This document shows, piece by piece, positions 25,687 to 35,787 of a DNA stretch of 64,000 nucleotides. A program made the translations under genes and the position numbers. The stretch lies in the NCBI RefSeq assembly GCF_022869785.1, contig NZ_CP094997.1, forward strand, positions 5,761,001 through 5,825,000. The letters run 5' to 3'. The stretch is from Dyadobacter chenwenxiniae (lineage in GTDB: Bacteria; Bacteroidota; Bacteroidia; Cytophagales; Spirosomataceae). Under the pieces are notes generated by a model that did not search any database, was not told the origin of the DNA, and saw only the letters and a program-made list of their open reading frames with translations. Every line of letters begins with the position of its first letter. The first letter of the stretch is position 1.

Positions 25687-26349
25687 ATGCTTAGAAAAGA
25701 CCGATTCAAGTTCTTCCTTGATTATTTTACCAATAACTTTCCTGAACCTGAGACCGAGCTGCATTACGGAAGTCCATACGAGTTACTCGTTGCCGTAGCC
25801 CTTTCCGCGCAATGCACAGACAAGCGCGTGAACATGGTTACGCCTGCACTTTTTGAACGGTTTCCTGACCCGCAAGCATTGGCTGCATCCAATGTGGAAG
25901 AAGTTTACACTTACATCCGCTCCATCTCCTATCCCAATAACAAAGCAAAGCATTTGGTTGGGATGGGGAGAATGCTCGTTGAGCTATTTAACGCTGAGGT
26001 TCCTGCCTCGATAGAGGACTTGCAAAAATTGCCTGGGGTAGGAAGGAAGACAGCGAATGTGATCGCGTCTGTAATTTTCAATCAGCCTGCTATGGCTGTT
26101 GATACGCACGTTTTTCGTGTTTCAAGGCGAATAGGGCTAGTGCCGCTTACTGCCACGACGCCATTGGCCGTGGAAAAAGCCCTTTTAAAATACATTCCCA
26201 AAATTCTCGTTCATAAAGCGCATCACTGGCTAATTCTGCATGGACGCTACATCTGCCTCGCGAGAAGTCCCAAGTGCATGGAGTGCCCATTATCACCGAG
26301 TTGTAAATATTTTGAAAAGAATGTGAATGTTCCTCTTTTTCAATCCTGA
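25687..26349 (+). CDS. nth: Endonuclease III
   Basis: Endonuclease III is a bifunctional glycosylase/AP lyase that removes oxidised pyrimidines. The helix-hairpin-helix LPGVGRKTANVI holds the catalytic Lys, and VDTHVFRVSRRIGL contains the catalytic Asp. The C-terminal Fe-S cluster is CLARSPKCMECPLSPSC (C-X6-C-X2-C-X5-C). I start at the ATG at 25687, giving 220 residues; a GTG at 25660 is also open. It follows the sigma-operon terminator by 47 bases. Confidence 0.94.
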   Translation: MLRKDRFKFFLDYFTNNFPEPETELHYGSPYELLVAVALSAQCTDKRVNMVTPALFERFPDPQALAASNVEEVYTYIRSISYPNNKAKHLVGMGRMLVELFNAEVPASIEDLQKLPGVGRKTANVIASVIFNQPAMAVDTHVFRVSRRIGLVPLTATTPLAVEKALLKYIPKILVHKAHHWLILHGRYICLARSPKCMECPLSPSCKYFEKNVNVPLFQS

Positions 26350-26426
26350 TTACAACCATTTCCGGTTTATAAGCATCTCTGTAAAAAATCAGTTCCCATT
26401 TATTTAAAAGAAAAGAAGGAAAAGAA

Positions 26427-27290
26427 ATGAAGCGAATTAATTTATCATTGATCATCGTATTTGCCCTGCTCATCGGTTTGTCGGGTTGTATGGATAAAGA
26501 CAATACGGATGATACAGCGAAAGTGAAAGAGAATGAGGTTGCGATTGAGAATTATCTTAAAACGGACAGCCTGGGTTCAAAGGCAATCAGAGACAGCTCG
26601 GGGCTTTATTACATTATCCGTAAAGCCAATCCAAACGGCCAGCTTGCCAAGAGAGGCGATGCTGCAACCATTAAATACACGGGTTATTTGCTCGATGGAA
26701 CCAAAGTGGTTTCTTCAACTGTGGACAGCAAAACGACATTTACATTTCCGGTGGAAGGTTACCTTTTTTGGGGTGGTATTGAGAGGGGCATATTTTTGAT
26801 GAAAACGGGCGAAAAAGCAACATTCTTTTTACCTTTTTATCTGGCTTCAGGAAATTCGGATAAAGTTAATATCCCGGCATATTCCCCGATCCGCCTCGAA
26901 GTTGAATTTATTCAGACGCGTTCGGAAGTGCAGCAAATTGATGAATTCATCGCTAAAAAAGGTTACACAAACGTTGAACGAACATCCGACAACCTGTTGA
27001 TTATCAGGACGAACAAAGTAACGGGAGATACGATCAAAGCTGGAATGGCGGTCAGTGTAAAATATGTGGGCAGGCTGCTCGATGACACCAAGTTCGACGA
27101 AGGCACAAGCGCTTTTACAACTTCATCCGCCGGAACGATTCCAGGGTTTGATCGTGCGCTGCGTAAACTACGCAAAACCGAAAAAGCAATCATTGTTTTC
27201 CCGTCTTCTCTTGGATATGGAAAAAGCGGCAGGGACAAGATTTTGCCTTATGCACCTTTGCAATTCGAAATAGAGGTCTTGCCAAATTAG
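26427..27290 (+). CDS. Two-domain FKBP-type peptidyl-prolyl isomerase lipoprotein
   Basis: A 287-residue lipoprotein with a signal peptide ending in GLSGC (Cys near 21). Two FKBP domains follow, about residues 55-160 and 190-287. Signatures are GDAATIKYTGYLLDGTKV in the first, and VSVKYVGRLLDDTKFDEG, IPGFDRALRKL and FPSSLGYG in the second. Only the second has the full set of isomerase pocket residues, so the first may have become a binding domain. It likely helps fold exported proteins at the outer membrane. Confidence 0.88.
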   Translation: MKRINLSLIIVFALLIGLSGCMDKDNTDDTAKVKENEVAIENYLKTDSLGSKAIRDSSGLYYIIRKANPNGQLAKRGDAATIKYTGYLLDGTKVVSSTVDSKTTFTFPVEGYLFWGGIERGIFLMKTGEKATFFLPFYLASGNSDKVNIPAYSPIRLEVEFIQTRSEVQQIDEFIAKKGYTNVERTSDNLLIIRTNKVTGDTIKAGMAVSVKYVGRLLDDTKFDEGTSAFTTSSAGTIPGFDRALRKLRKTEKAIIVFPSSLGYGKSGRDKILPYAPLQFEIEVLPN

Positions 27291-27323
27291 AATTTGTAAG
27301 CTTTTTGATATCAGTGAAAATTG

Positions 27324-27357
27324 AATGTCCACGGAATCTGTCCGTGGACATTTTTTT
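27324..27357. terminator. Bidirectional terminator
   Basis: Arms AATGTCCACGG and CCGTGGACATT around a loop, with seven T on the plus side, between the convergent FKBP and aminotransferase genes. It touches the aminotransferase stop. Confidence 0.85.
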
Positions 27358-28483
27358 ATGCAAAAAGTTTAGTGATGGCACTGGTAACGCGTTGTAAATC
27401 ATCCGCCTTCAGTCCAGAACCGGATGGCAAGCAAATTCCTGAGTGAAATAATTCACCGGCAATGTTTCCGCCAAAATAAGGCGCGTCTTTAAACACAGGT
27501 TGTAAATGCATTGGTTTCCATAAATGCCGTGATTCAATGTTCTCACTTTCCAGTTCTGCGATAAGTTTTTTCGGGGAAATTTCTGATTGTTGGAAATCCA
27601 ATGTCAGCGCGGTTAGCCAGCGATTTGAAAAGCATTCAGCGGGTTCTTTTTGAAAGTTGATTCCGGGTAGTTTTTCCAAAGCTTTTTGATAAAACGCATT
27701 ATTAGCTCTTCTCTGTGCTACGCGGTTTCTCAAAACCTCCATTTGACCTCTTCCAATTCCTGCGCAAACATTACTCAAACTATAATTGTAACCGGTTACT
27801 GAATGTTCATAATGTAAAGCAGGATCTCTTGCCTGTGAAGCCAGAAACTTTGCTTTTTTAATGAGTGCCGGATCTGCTGACCAAAGCGCTCCGCCTCCTG
27901 ATGTTGAAATAATCTTGTTACCATTGAAGGAGAATATGCCAAATGTACCAAAGGAGCCTGCTTTCCGATCATTAAATTCAGAACCGAGCGCTTCGGCAGC
28001 GTCTTCAATTAATGGAATGTCGTAGTGGTTGCATAATGTTAAAACTTCATCCATACGCGCAGGCATTCCGTACAAATGCACGATTATGATCGCCTTGGGT
28101 TTTTTGCCTTTATTTATACAATGCTTAATGGCTCGTTCCAATGTGTCAGGACAAATGTTCCAGGTTTCCGGCTCGCTATCCACAAAAACGGGAATGCCAC
28201 TTTGATAAGCAATGGGATTGGCACTCGCTGCGAATGTAAACGACTGGCATATCACAATGTCACCTTTCCCGACGCCGAGCAAAACCAGTGCAAGATGCAA
28301 CGCTGCGGTTCCCGATGACAGTGCTGCTACATGTCCGCAGCCGATAAAGTCCTCAATCTGTTTCTCAAAAGCACTCACATTCGCACCAACCGGTGCTATC
28401 CAGTTTGTGTCAAAAGCCTGTTGAATGTACATCATCTCCGTCCCGCCCATGTGCGGAGGCGAAAGCCAGATTTTCTTTTCCAT
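27356..28483 (-). CDS. DegT/DnrJ/EryC1/StrS (PglE-like) aminotransferase
   Basis: A PLP-dependent sugar aminotransferase of 375 residues from the ATG at 28483. It has ALSSGTAALHLALVLLGVG, DTLERAIKHC, IIVHLYGMPARM and SFNGNKIISTSGGG, which holds the Schiff-base Lys. Such enzymes transfer an amino group to a 4-keto nucleotide sugar, as PglE does for UDP-bacillosamine. The upstream pglD-like gene overlaps its start by 74 bases, so the two are translationally coupled. No 4,6-dehydratase gene (PglF) is in the window. Confidence 0.88.
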   Translation of the reverse strand: MEKKIWLSPPHMGGTEMMYIQQAFDTNWIAPVGANVSAFEKQIEDFIGCGHVAALSSGTAALHLALVLLGVGKGDIVICQSFTFAASANPIAYQSGIPVFVDSEPETWNICPDTLERAIKHCINKGKKPKAIIIVHLYGMPARMDEVLTLCNHYDIPLIEDAAEALGSEFNDRKAGSFGTFGIFSFNGNKIISTSGGGALWSADPALIKKAKFLASQARDPALHYEHSVTGYNYSLSNVCAGIGRGQMEVLRNRVAQRRANNAFYQKALEKLPGINFQKEPAECFSNRWLTALTLDFQQSEISPKKLIAELESENIESRHLWKPMHLQPVFKDAPYFGGNIAGELFHSGICLPSGSGLKADDLQRVTSAITKLFA

Positions 28484-29081
28484 AGTGTGTTTGTTTAATG
28501 ATTCGCGCAGGATTTCCGCGAGCGATGGCTCCATCTGGAATGTCTTTCGTAACGACACTTCCTGCACCGATTATGCAATTTTTACCAATAACAACATTGG
28601 GAACGACTACACTTCCAGCGCCAATAAGTGTGCATTCACCAACCGTAACATTGCCGCAAAGCACCGAGCCCGGGCTAATGTGAACGAAGTCGGAAATTTT
28701 ACATTCATGATCGACTAATGCACCGGTGTTAACAATGCAATGATTTCCAATGATTGAATCTGTTTGAATAACAGCACGATGCAAAACCACATTGCCTAAG
28801 CCAAACGGAACGTTTCGTTCGATCAGTGAAGAAGAATGAAATGCATTTGCAAAGCGGTGACTCACTTGCAAAGCGTGTTTTTTTCGAATAAAATTATCTC
28901 CAATCGCAAGAATGAGTTGCTGATCCTCATAGACATTTCGATCATAGGGACCTGAAATGAATAGGTTACCAAGCACTTTGCCGACCGGGTCATCGTCAAA
29001 AATTGCAGCAACTTCAACTCCTGAATCTCTTAATAAACTAACAATTACTTTGGCATGACCGCCTGCGCCGTAAATGAGCAT
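28410..29081 (-). CDS. PglD-like nucleotide-sugar N-acetyltransferase
   Basis: A left-handed beta-helix acetyltransferase of 223 residues. A short Rossmann-like UDP-binding part at the N-terminus (LIYGAGGHAKVIVSLLRDSG) leads to hexapeptide repeats with VDHECKI, ISPGSVLCG, IGAGSVVVPN and ARGNPARIIK. PglD uses acetyl-CoA to acetylate the amino sugar made by PglE. I take the ATG at 29081, since the longer frame has no domain there. It lies 25 bases after the sugar transferase gene. Confidence 0.87.
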   Translation of the reverse strand: MLIYGAGGHAKVIVSLLRDSGVEVAAIFDDDPVGKVLGNLFISGPYDRNVYEDQQLILAIGDNFIRKKHALQVSHRFANAFHSSSLIERNVPFGLGNVVLHRAVIQTDSIIGNHCIVNTGALVDHECKISDFVHISPGSVLCGNVTVGECTLIGAGSVVVPNVVIGKNCIIGAGSVVTKDIPDGAIARGNPARIIKQTHYGKENLAFASAHGRDGDDVHSTGF

Positions 29082-29106
29082 AGTGTAATAGTTAAGTGTG
29101 TGATGA

Positions 29107-29826
29107 TTATAAATTGCCTTTAAACCTTTCAAATGTTGCAGCAACTTGCTTCCCGGGATTTTTGAAAATTGTAAAAAAGGTTAAATACAAAATCTTCATA
29201 TCCAGCTGGAAAGACCGATTTTCTACATACCATATGTCAAGTTCAAACTTCTTTTCCCAACTAATTGCAGTGCGTCCGTTAACTTGGGCCCAGCCTGTTA
29301 TTCCCGGCAAGACATCGTGACGCCTGCGTTGGTCGGCATTGTACAATTCCAGATATTCCGGGAGTAGCGGCCGCGGCCCTACCAGGCTCATATCGCCCTT
29401 TAATACATTCCACAGTTGAGGAAGCTCGTCTAGAGAAGATTTGCGTAGAAACTTGCCAAAAGAAGACATGCAATGTGTCCTATTTCCTTCATTATAAGTA
29501 TTTTGAACGACAGTCAACGTCCGAAACTTAACCAAAACAAAAAGCTTCTTCCCAAGCCCCGGCCTAAACTGGCAAAAAAACAAATTACCGTCGGCTTTCA
29601 GCCGATGGATAATACTAATTAAAATAAAAAGCGGCGACAGGATGATTAGTCCGGTCGCCGCTAAAATTATATCTAAAATTCTTTTTCCTACTTTGAAATA
29701 AACAGCATTGACAACGTCAGAAAAGCTCCGGGTAAAGTTCCGGGTTGGCTTCTCGCATGATTCGGTATGCTGCTTCAAAAATGTCATCTGCATTGGGTTT
29801 AGAGAAATAATCGCCATCCGATCCAT
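29107..29826 (-). CDS. PglC-like bacterial sugar transferase (initiating phosphoglycosyl transferase)
   Basis: It transfers a sugar phosphate to undecaprenyl phosphate to start a surface glycan. One re-entrant hydrophobic helix follows GKRILDIILAATG, then VKFRTLTVV, LRKSSLDELPQLWNVLKGDMS, VGPRPLLPEY and PGITGWAQVNGR. All available starts lie within the end of the upstream dehydrogenase gene, an overlap of 62 to 110 bases, and leave about 30-44 residues before the conserved domain, so the start is unresolved. It leads a sugar transferase, acetyltransferase, aminotransferase series. Confidence 0.88.
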   Translation of the reverse strand: MDRMAIISLNPMQMTFLKQHTESCEKPTRNFTRSFSDVVNAVYFKVGKRILDIILAATGLIILSPLFILISIIHRLKADGNLFFCQFRPGLGKKLFVLVKFRTLTVVQNTYNEGNRTHCMSSFGKFLRKSSLDELPQLWNVLKGDMSLVGPRPLLPEYLELYNADQRRRHDVLPGITGWAQVNGRTAISWEKKFELDIWYVENRSFQLDMKILYLTFFTIFKNPGKQVAATFERFKGNL

Positions 29827-32131
29827 ATGGAGGACGGTGATCTTTCGCCGAAACGGTTACAGGCGCAGAATCCAGCCAGCGATACACATTTTGCTTTTCA
29901 ACAACCTGCTGCATCATATATGCAGAAGCGCTTCCCGGCAAATCTTCGTCAGCGAAAATAACCCTGTTGGTCTTTTTGACAGATTCAGCAATGCGGCTGT
30001 GGATGTCAAAAGGCAACAAAGTCTGCACATCAATAACCTCTGCTTCAATGCCTGATTTTTGCAACTGAGCAGCGGCTTCCATTACTATACGGCACATTGA
30101 GCCGTAGGTCACAATGGTAATGTCATTTCCTTCACGAATTATTTCCGGTTCGCCCAATGGGAAGCAGATTTCGGCGATATTATCAGGAAGAATTTCTTTT
30201 TGGCGGTAAGAATTAAGCGGCTCAACAATCAGAGCCGGGTCATCGCCTTTGATTAATGTATTGTAAAATCCGGCGGCTTGCACAAAGTTTCGTGGTACAA
30301 TAACGTGGATCCCGCGCAGACTACTCAGCATAGTGCCCATCGGAGAACCGGAATGCCAGATTCCTTCGAGCCTGTGCCCCCGCGTACGGATGATCAATGG
30401 TGCTTTCTGTCCGCCGGCTGTGCGGTAACGCAATGTTGCCAAGTCGTCTGTTAATGTCGCAAGGGCATAATAGATGTAGTCGAAATACTGGATCTCGACA
30501 ATTGGCCTTAATCCGCGCATGGACATACCAATGCCTTGTCCTACAATGGTCGTTTCACGAATGCCGGTGTCTGTGATTCTTAATTCACCAAATTTCTCCT
30601 GTAACCCTGCTAATCCCTGATTTACGTCACCAATAAACCCAACATCCTCACCCAGCGTCACCACGCGTGGATCTCTTTCAAAAAGCGCATTGAAATAAGA
30701 GCGGATCACCTCACGGCCATCAACGGTTGGACTTTCTTCGGAAAAAACAGGCTTTACTTCGGGAACATTTAACGGGGAATCCGCAGAATCGCTGTAAAGA
30801 TGTGTGCTAAAACGCTGTGCGTTGTCTCTCAGGCTATTTTGAAGGGATGCTTTGAGTGCGTCTTTTGTTGGGTTATCTTCTCTTCCCAGCAATCGCAATG
30901 CCTTTCGGACGCTGGAAACCATATCGCGCCTTACCGGTAAATATGTTTTGGAGAGTTCCAGGACAATGTTACTCAGCTCATCGGCGTGCGAACTGGAACG
31001 CATGGCATCTTGCAGAAGCTGGATCGTTTCGAGATATTCCTTATCGAGTTCCTTGCGATATGCCTGCCATGCCATGTTGCGTGCGTTATGCGCCGTTTCC
31101 TTGGCTTCAACTTCTATTTGTTCTAGCTCTTCATCCGTTGCGTATCCATTTTGCAGGATCCAATTGCGGAATATTACATTACAATCGCGGTCATTTTCCC
31201 ATTTCAGTCGCTGCTTGGATTTGTATCTTTCATGCGAGCCGGAAGTAGAATGTCCTTGTGGTTGTGTAAGCTCGGTAACATGGATTAAAACGGGAACCTG
31301 TTCTTCTCTGCAAAGCTTCGCAGCCCGTTGGTAAGTCTCAATAACGGCTGGATAGTCCCATCCTTTTACCGTAAATATTTCTAGTCCGGGTTCCTCTTCA
31401 TTGCGCTGCAAACCTGCCAGCGCTTTGGAAATGCTTGATTTCGTAGTCTGATATTCAACAGGAACGGAGATGCCGTAACCGTCATCCCAGACAGAAGTCA
31501 GCAGCGGGATCTGCAACACTCCGGCCGCGTTCATCGCTTCCAGGAACATTCCCTGGGAAGTGGACGCGTCACCGATTGTGGCAAAAACAATCTCGTTTCC
31601 CTGCCGTGTAAAATTGGTCAGATCATGCAGTTCTTTATTGTTCCTGAATAATTTGGAAGCATATGCAAGGCCAACGGCCCGTGGAATTTGCCCCGCCGTG
31701 GAGGAGATATCGCAAACTGAATTATAAAGTTTTGTCTGGTCCAGCCACTGTCCGTTTTCATCGAGCCATCGGGTAGAAAAATGGCCATTCATAGATCTCC
31801 CGCCCGTACTTGGCTCGTGTTCGAGATCAGCGTGGGCGTACATTTGTGCAAAAAATTGTTGCCAGCTCACATTGCCCAGAGCCGCTTCAATAGTCTGGTC
31901 GCGGTAATATCCGGAGCGAAAATCACCCATCCTAAATGCCCTCGACAATGCAATCTGGGCCACTTCCTTACCATCTCCGAAAATGCCAAATTTAGAACGG
32001 CCACCCATTGTATCCTTCCTTCCCAGCAAACTCACCTGACGACTTTCGCAAGCAAGGCGATAGTCTTTGGTGATACTCTCCTTACTCAATACACTGGAAC
32101 CGGTCAAACTATCATTTTGAAGCATATGCAA
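29717..32131 (-). CDS. Fused 2-oxoacid dehydrogenase E1 (alpha and beta subunits in one chain)
   Basis: An 804-residue thiamine-diphosphate enzyme that decarboxylates branched-chain or other 2-oxo acids. The alpha half (about residues 1-440) has the ThDP motif GDASTSQGMFLEA and GYGISVPVEYQT. The beta half (about 480-804) has EDVGFIGDVNQGLAGL, TGIRETTIVGQGIGMSM and the C-terminal ADEDLPGSASAYMM. The single-chain alpha-beta architecture is usual in Bacteroidota. E2 and E3 are not in the window. The end overlaps the sugar transferase gene, which makes an unusual metabolic-glycan operon. Confidence 0.93.
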   Translation of the reverse strand: MHMLQNDSLTGSSVLSKESITKDYRLACESRQVSLLGRKDTMGGRSKFGIFGDGKEVAQIALSRAFRMGDFRSGYYRDQTIEAALGNVSWQQFFAQMYAHADLEHEPSTGGRSMNGHFSTRWLDENGQWLDQTKLYNSVCDISSTAGQIPRAVGLAYASKLFRNNKELHDLTNFTRQGNEIVFATIGDASTSQGMFLEAMNAAGVLQIPLLTSVWDDGYGISVPVEYQTTKSSISKALAGLQRNEEEPGLEIFTVKGWDYPAVIETYQRAAKLCREEQVPVLIHVTELTQPQGHSTSGSHERYKSKQRLKWENDRDCNVIFRNWILQNGYATDEELEQIEVEAKETAHNARNMAWQAYRKELDKEYLETIQLLQDAMRSSSHADELSNIVLELSKTYLPVRRDMVSSVRKALRLLGREDNPTKDALKASLQNSLRDNAQRFSTHLYSDSADSPLNVPEVKPVFSEESPTVDGREVIRSYFNALFERDPRVVTLGEDVGFIGDVNQGLAGLQEKFGELRITDTGIRETTIVGQGIGMSMRGLRPIVEIQYFDYIYYALATLTDDLATLRYRTAGGQKAPLIIRTRGHRLEGIWHSGSPMGTMLSSLRGIHVIVPRNFVQAAGFYNTLIKGDDPALIVEPLNSYRQKEILPDNIAEICFPLGEPEIIREGNDITIVTYGSMCRIVMEAAAQLQKSGIEAEVIDVQTLLPFDIHSRIAESVKKTNRVIFADEDLPGSASAYMMQQVVEKQNVYRWLDSAPVTVSAKDHRPPYGSDGDYFSKPNADDIFEAAYRIMREANPELYPELF

Positions 32132-32335
32132 AATTTACTTGGAATGAATCCTTAGTTAAATTACGTTTTTTTGAATGCAAGCCAAAATTATGCAGGAAAA
32201 TAATAAACACCGCAGTGGTACGTATAACTTTCGACTGCATTGTTAATATTGGTTAATGATTATTAAATTTAAATTTTATAACTTAATCTTGTTTGCTAGT
32301 TACTTTTTTTCACCACTAAATGTATAGTTAGTATC

Positions 32336-32731
32336 ATGAAAGTATTTTTTTCCGCGCTGGTTTTATTGGTAGGCTTGTCCACCGTTAGTTTTGCGCAAAA
32401 AGGTGTGTTGAAATTCAAAGAAGAAACGCACAAATTTGGTAAAGTACCACAAGGAACGCCTGTAACGCATGAATTTGTGTTCACTAACACAGGATCTGAT
32501 CCGGTTGTACTTTCAAACGTAACCGTGTCTTGCGGATGTACAACGCCGGTTTGGTCAAAAGAGCCGGTACTTCCAGGTAAAACGGGTTCTGTAAAAGCAA
32601 CATTCAATGCAGCAGCAGCAGGTCCTTTCAACAAGCCTGTTACAGTTTTCAGTAACACAGAAGGAGGTTCAATTACTTTGTACCTGAACGGGGAAGTGGT
32701 TCCGAAAGCAGCAGCAAAATCTTCCAAATAA
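32336..32731 (+). CDS. DUF1573 periplasmic protein
   Basis: A 131-residue exported protein: signal peptide (KVFFSALVLLVGL, cleavage near SFAQ), then an Ig-like DUF1573 domain. It contains FKEETHKFGKVPQGTPV, VTVSCGCTTPVW and PLPGKTGSVKATFN-like strands. The CGCT pair is the family hallmark. Common and conserved in Bacteroidota, function unknown; often linked to the cell envelope. The 200-base gap to the divergent dehydrogenase gene holds no gene. Confidence 0.9.
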   Translation: MKVFFSALVLLVGLSTVSFAQKGVLKFKEETHKFGKVPQGTPVTHEFVFTNTGSDPVVLSNVTVSCGCTTPVWSKEPVLPGKTGSVKATFNAAAAGPFNKPVTVFSNTEGGSITLYLNGEVVPKAAAKSSK

Positions 32732-32750
32732 TCTGTAAAGATATTTGGTG

Positions 32751-32784
32751 AAAATGGCGGTCCTGTTTGGGCGGCCATTTTTTT
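32751..32784. terminator. Bidirectional terminator
   Basis: AAAATGGC pairs with GGCCATTTT (with inner pairing imperfect) and is followed by T-run, between the convergent DUF1573 and lptD genes. Confidence 0.7.
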
Positions 32785-32801
32785 ATGTCCTTACGTCAAT
32801 A

Positions 32802-35712
32802 TTAGTAAGCAGATCTGTCGTAGAATGAGCGGCGGCGCGTAACTTTCAGATCTTGTAAAATAGCAGATTTCACCTTTAATGTGAAATTGTAATTGCTTAC
32901 CCGCGAAGCACTTCCTGCAAATGGAGTCCAGCTGAAACTCATATCCCAGCAATGCAGGTCGCGGTAAAGGGTGAGGGAAGTAATGGTAGGCTCGAAGGCG
33001 GTGAAGTCAAAACCAGAATTCACACTTACCTTGAAATTCTTGGATAAGCTAAGATCACCCGTCACCTGTATAGCCTGAATAAGTTGTGCATTCGAAAGTC
33101 CGGACTTGGTTAGGCCGAAGTTATAGTTCAAAGACACATTCCAGGGAATATTAAAATCGACATACAATTCGGGATTTTGGGCGATAAACTCGCGCTGCTC
33201 CTCGGTGACGGTTGGGTTTCCATTCGCTGCCGGCGGTACAGGTTTGGTCTTATCGGAGCTTTTTGGCGCAAAGCTGGTCCCTAATGTAAAGCCCAGATTT
33301 TGCAGGTTGGCCAGTCCCTGACCTTGCGTAATGGCATATTTATTCACCCTTGTTCCCACCTGATTACCCAAAACCCGGGGATTTGCCTCATATGCATATG
33401 GATCCAGGTTCATGTTAAAGTTCAAGTTCAGGTTTTTTCCAATTCGCGCGTTCGCATTTACCGTAATGTTGGAAAGATTCAGCGAATCCGCCAGCAGGTT
33501 ATAGTTTCCTCCCAAGCTCAGGTTATCCAGCAACGATACTTTTTCAAACTGCTGCGCAGCTGTGTCGCTTTTCGTTTTCAGTTTCATTTCGAAAGAGTTG
33601 TTCAAACTGAAAGAAATGACACTCGAAGCGCGCCCATTGCTCACGCCTGTTCCGATTCCCCTGAATCTGGACAACGAAAATTCTCTGTCCAGGCCGCGGT
33701 TTTTAATGTTTACTTTTTGATAAAATCCGAATGCGTCTCCTGTAAAATCAGGTGTATAAGTAAATGATAATGAAGGAATAACTGTATGACGGATTGCTTC
33801 CAATCGCTTGCCTTTTACAAAGAATGTTCCGTAAAAACGGGTATTAACCCCCGCTCCGAAATTGTACGAGTATTCCGTTCCTGCCTGCCTTAATGTATCA
33901 ATGCGCACCTGGTTTCTCTCAACTGAATAGGCGTATTGTTTGGTGAAAACTTCGCCCTGTAAGGAAAGGCTCGGGGTAACATTGACGAATCGTAAAACCT
34001 TGAAGTTAGGAAGTGAGATAGGCAAGCTGTAACGGCCGGTAAATTGCGCATCCTTCAACATTTCCGGAAGGTTTGCCATATTGAAAGCGACAATCTTCGT
34101 CTTATTAGCGCGGGCTGGATCCACTTCATTAATAATAGAAAAACCAAGACTCGATGACGAAGTATCTATCGCAGTCAGTGAGTTGGTTAATGCATAATTA
34201 CCGCTGAAATCGAGCCCTAAACGAAAACTTTCATACCAGCGACCTCTGCCGCCTTTCAAAGCAAATGGAGCGATCTGGTTCACGCCGAAGCTAAAATCGG
34301 TTGAAACATTCGTTTTTCCATCCTTCTTTCTTCCATTACTAGCAGGATCAGGATCAACTTGCCCAAAATTCTGGTTCACACGCAAACTCCCCGCAGCCCG
34401 CATGAATTGTCCGAAAGTGCGGTTATACTGAACGGATGAACTGGCCACATTGGAGATATATTTGTTGGTTTCAAATTCCTGTAACTGGTTGTAGCTGTTG
34501 CTGCTCACATTCACGTTCGCAGAAAATTGAGAGTTTCCGCGCGGCCTTGGCGCATGAGACCATACAATGCTGAAATCATTGGTTTGTCCTCGCCCCAGAT
34601 CTCGGTCAACCTCATCACTTGACTTATTCTTATTGAACCGCAATGCTAAATTACCATTGTATTGATAACGTCTGGAATAAGTGGAAGCAACGCCCAATCC
34701 CCAGCTTCCCGTCGAATAGATCTGTCCGGTCACAGATGCGTTGATATATTCACTGATCGCGAAATAGTAGCCGCCTTCACGCAGATAGAAACCGCGGCCA
34801 TTGGGTTCCTCACCATAAGTAGGGAAGAGAATTCCTGATGTTCCGTTTTCTTTCTTTTTCGGAAAAGGGAAGAAACCGAATGGCAGAGCGATAGGAAGTG
34901 GAACATCGCTGATAACAAGATTGAAAGGCCCGGAAATGACCTGTTTTTTATTCACCATCTTAATCTTCGGCGCATTGATGTAGTAATGCGGGTGCGTAAG
35001 ATTACAGGTTGTATACATGGAATGGCGAATGTAAAAATTGCCCTCAGCATCCTTTTTTACCTTTTCCCCACGAATGTTACCGTCGCCTTCCTGGGTGACA
35101 ATGCCTTGGATAAGTGCCTTTTTAGACTTGAAATTGTAGCGGATTTCCTTGGTGTTGTAAGTCTCCGGCCCATCCTGAAATACCGGATCGCCGATCGTTT
35201 TTTTGGAAGTGGAATCGGCAGGATCGGTTGTTCCAATGGCATAAACTTCGTTGGTGACCCAATTGAGGCGTATATAAGCGGCTTTGAGGTTAATGGTCCC
35301 GTAAGTTACTTCGGCATTTCCATACAGATGAACCTGTTTAAGAACCGCATCCATGATCGTAGAATCTTCTGCGGTATATTGGACAGCGTTTTGGAGGTCG
35401 TCCGGGTTTGAGAGCGAATCGACCGCAGTGGAATCTGTTAATCCTCTGTTTGTGAGTGATGTATCACCTGGCGTTACTGCACCATTGATGGACGTAGCAT
35501 TCTTCCCGGCACCGGTTGTGTCGGCGCCAGATTGTTTTTTTACAGCAAGGAGAGAATCCGCTGTCTGTTTGGCTGAAGTTGTAACGTTCGGCTTTCCCTG
35601 ATTTTTCCCCGGTCCTCTTTGTGCGTTGCTGTACACAGGATACTGTGCTGAATATAAGAAACGCCGCAACTACTGACGATATAATAATCGCCTTTCTTTT
35701 CAGTTCTAACAA
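32802..35712 (-). CDS. lptD: LPS-assembly protein LptD-like, apparent frameshift in the signal peptide
   Basis: A very large outer-membrane barrel that inserts lipopolysaccharide. The main frame (32802-35669, 955 residues) shows an OstA/LptA-like repeat domain (VHLYGNAEVTYG, IRYNFKSKKALI), the YTTCNLTHPHYYI segment, and a long C-terminal beta-barrel. It lacks a signal peptide and begins at a TTG right after a stop. The signal peptide (KRKAIIISSVVAAFLIFSTVS) is in another frame from TTG 35712, and joins near 35637 if one base is removed, giving ...VSVYSNAQR.... Either a true frameshift mutation or a sequencing error. Confidence 0.85.
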
Positions 35713-35718
35713 ATAGCG

Positions 35719-35726
35719 TATTTTTG
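35719..35726 (+). promoter_or_regulatory. Candidate -7 box for the amidase gene
   Basis: TATTTTTG matches TAnnTTTG, 61 bases before the amidase ATG in the divergent lptD gap. No clear upstream box. Confidence 0.35.
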
Positions 35727-35787
35727 CGTAACGAATTTCAAAATTAGCAGAGAAACCTCTAACGAGTAACGCCCTAATTAAAAAATA

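Noticed and set aside
32296..32778. 160-codon open frame antisense to the DUF1573 gene
   Set aside because: It is the mirror of a well supported signal-peptide protein and covers the terminator hairpin; no homology or start site supports it.
35464..35712. Separate small lipoprotein gene ahead of lptD
   Set aside because: The peptide after the signal portion degenerates into the out-of-frame lptD N-terminus; a single-base frameshift explains it better than a second gene.
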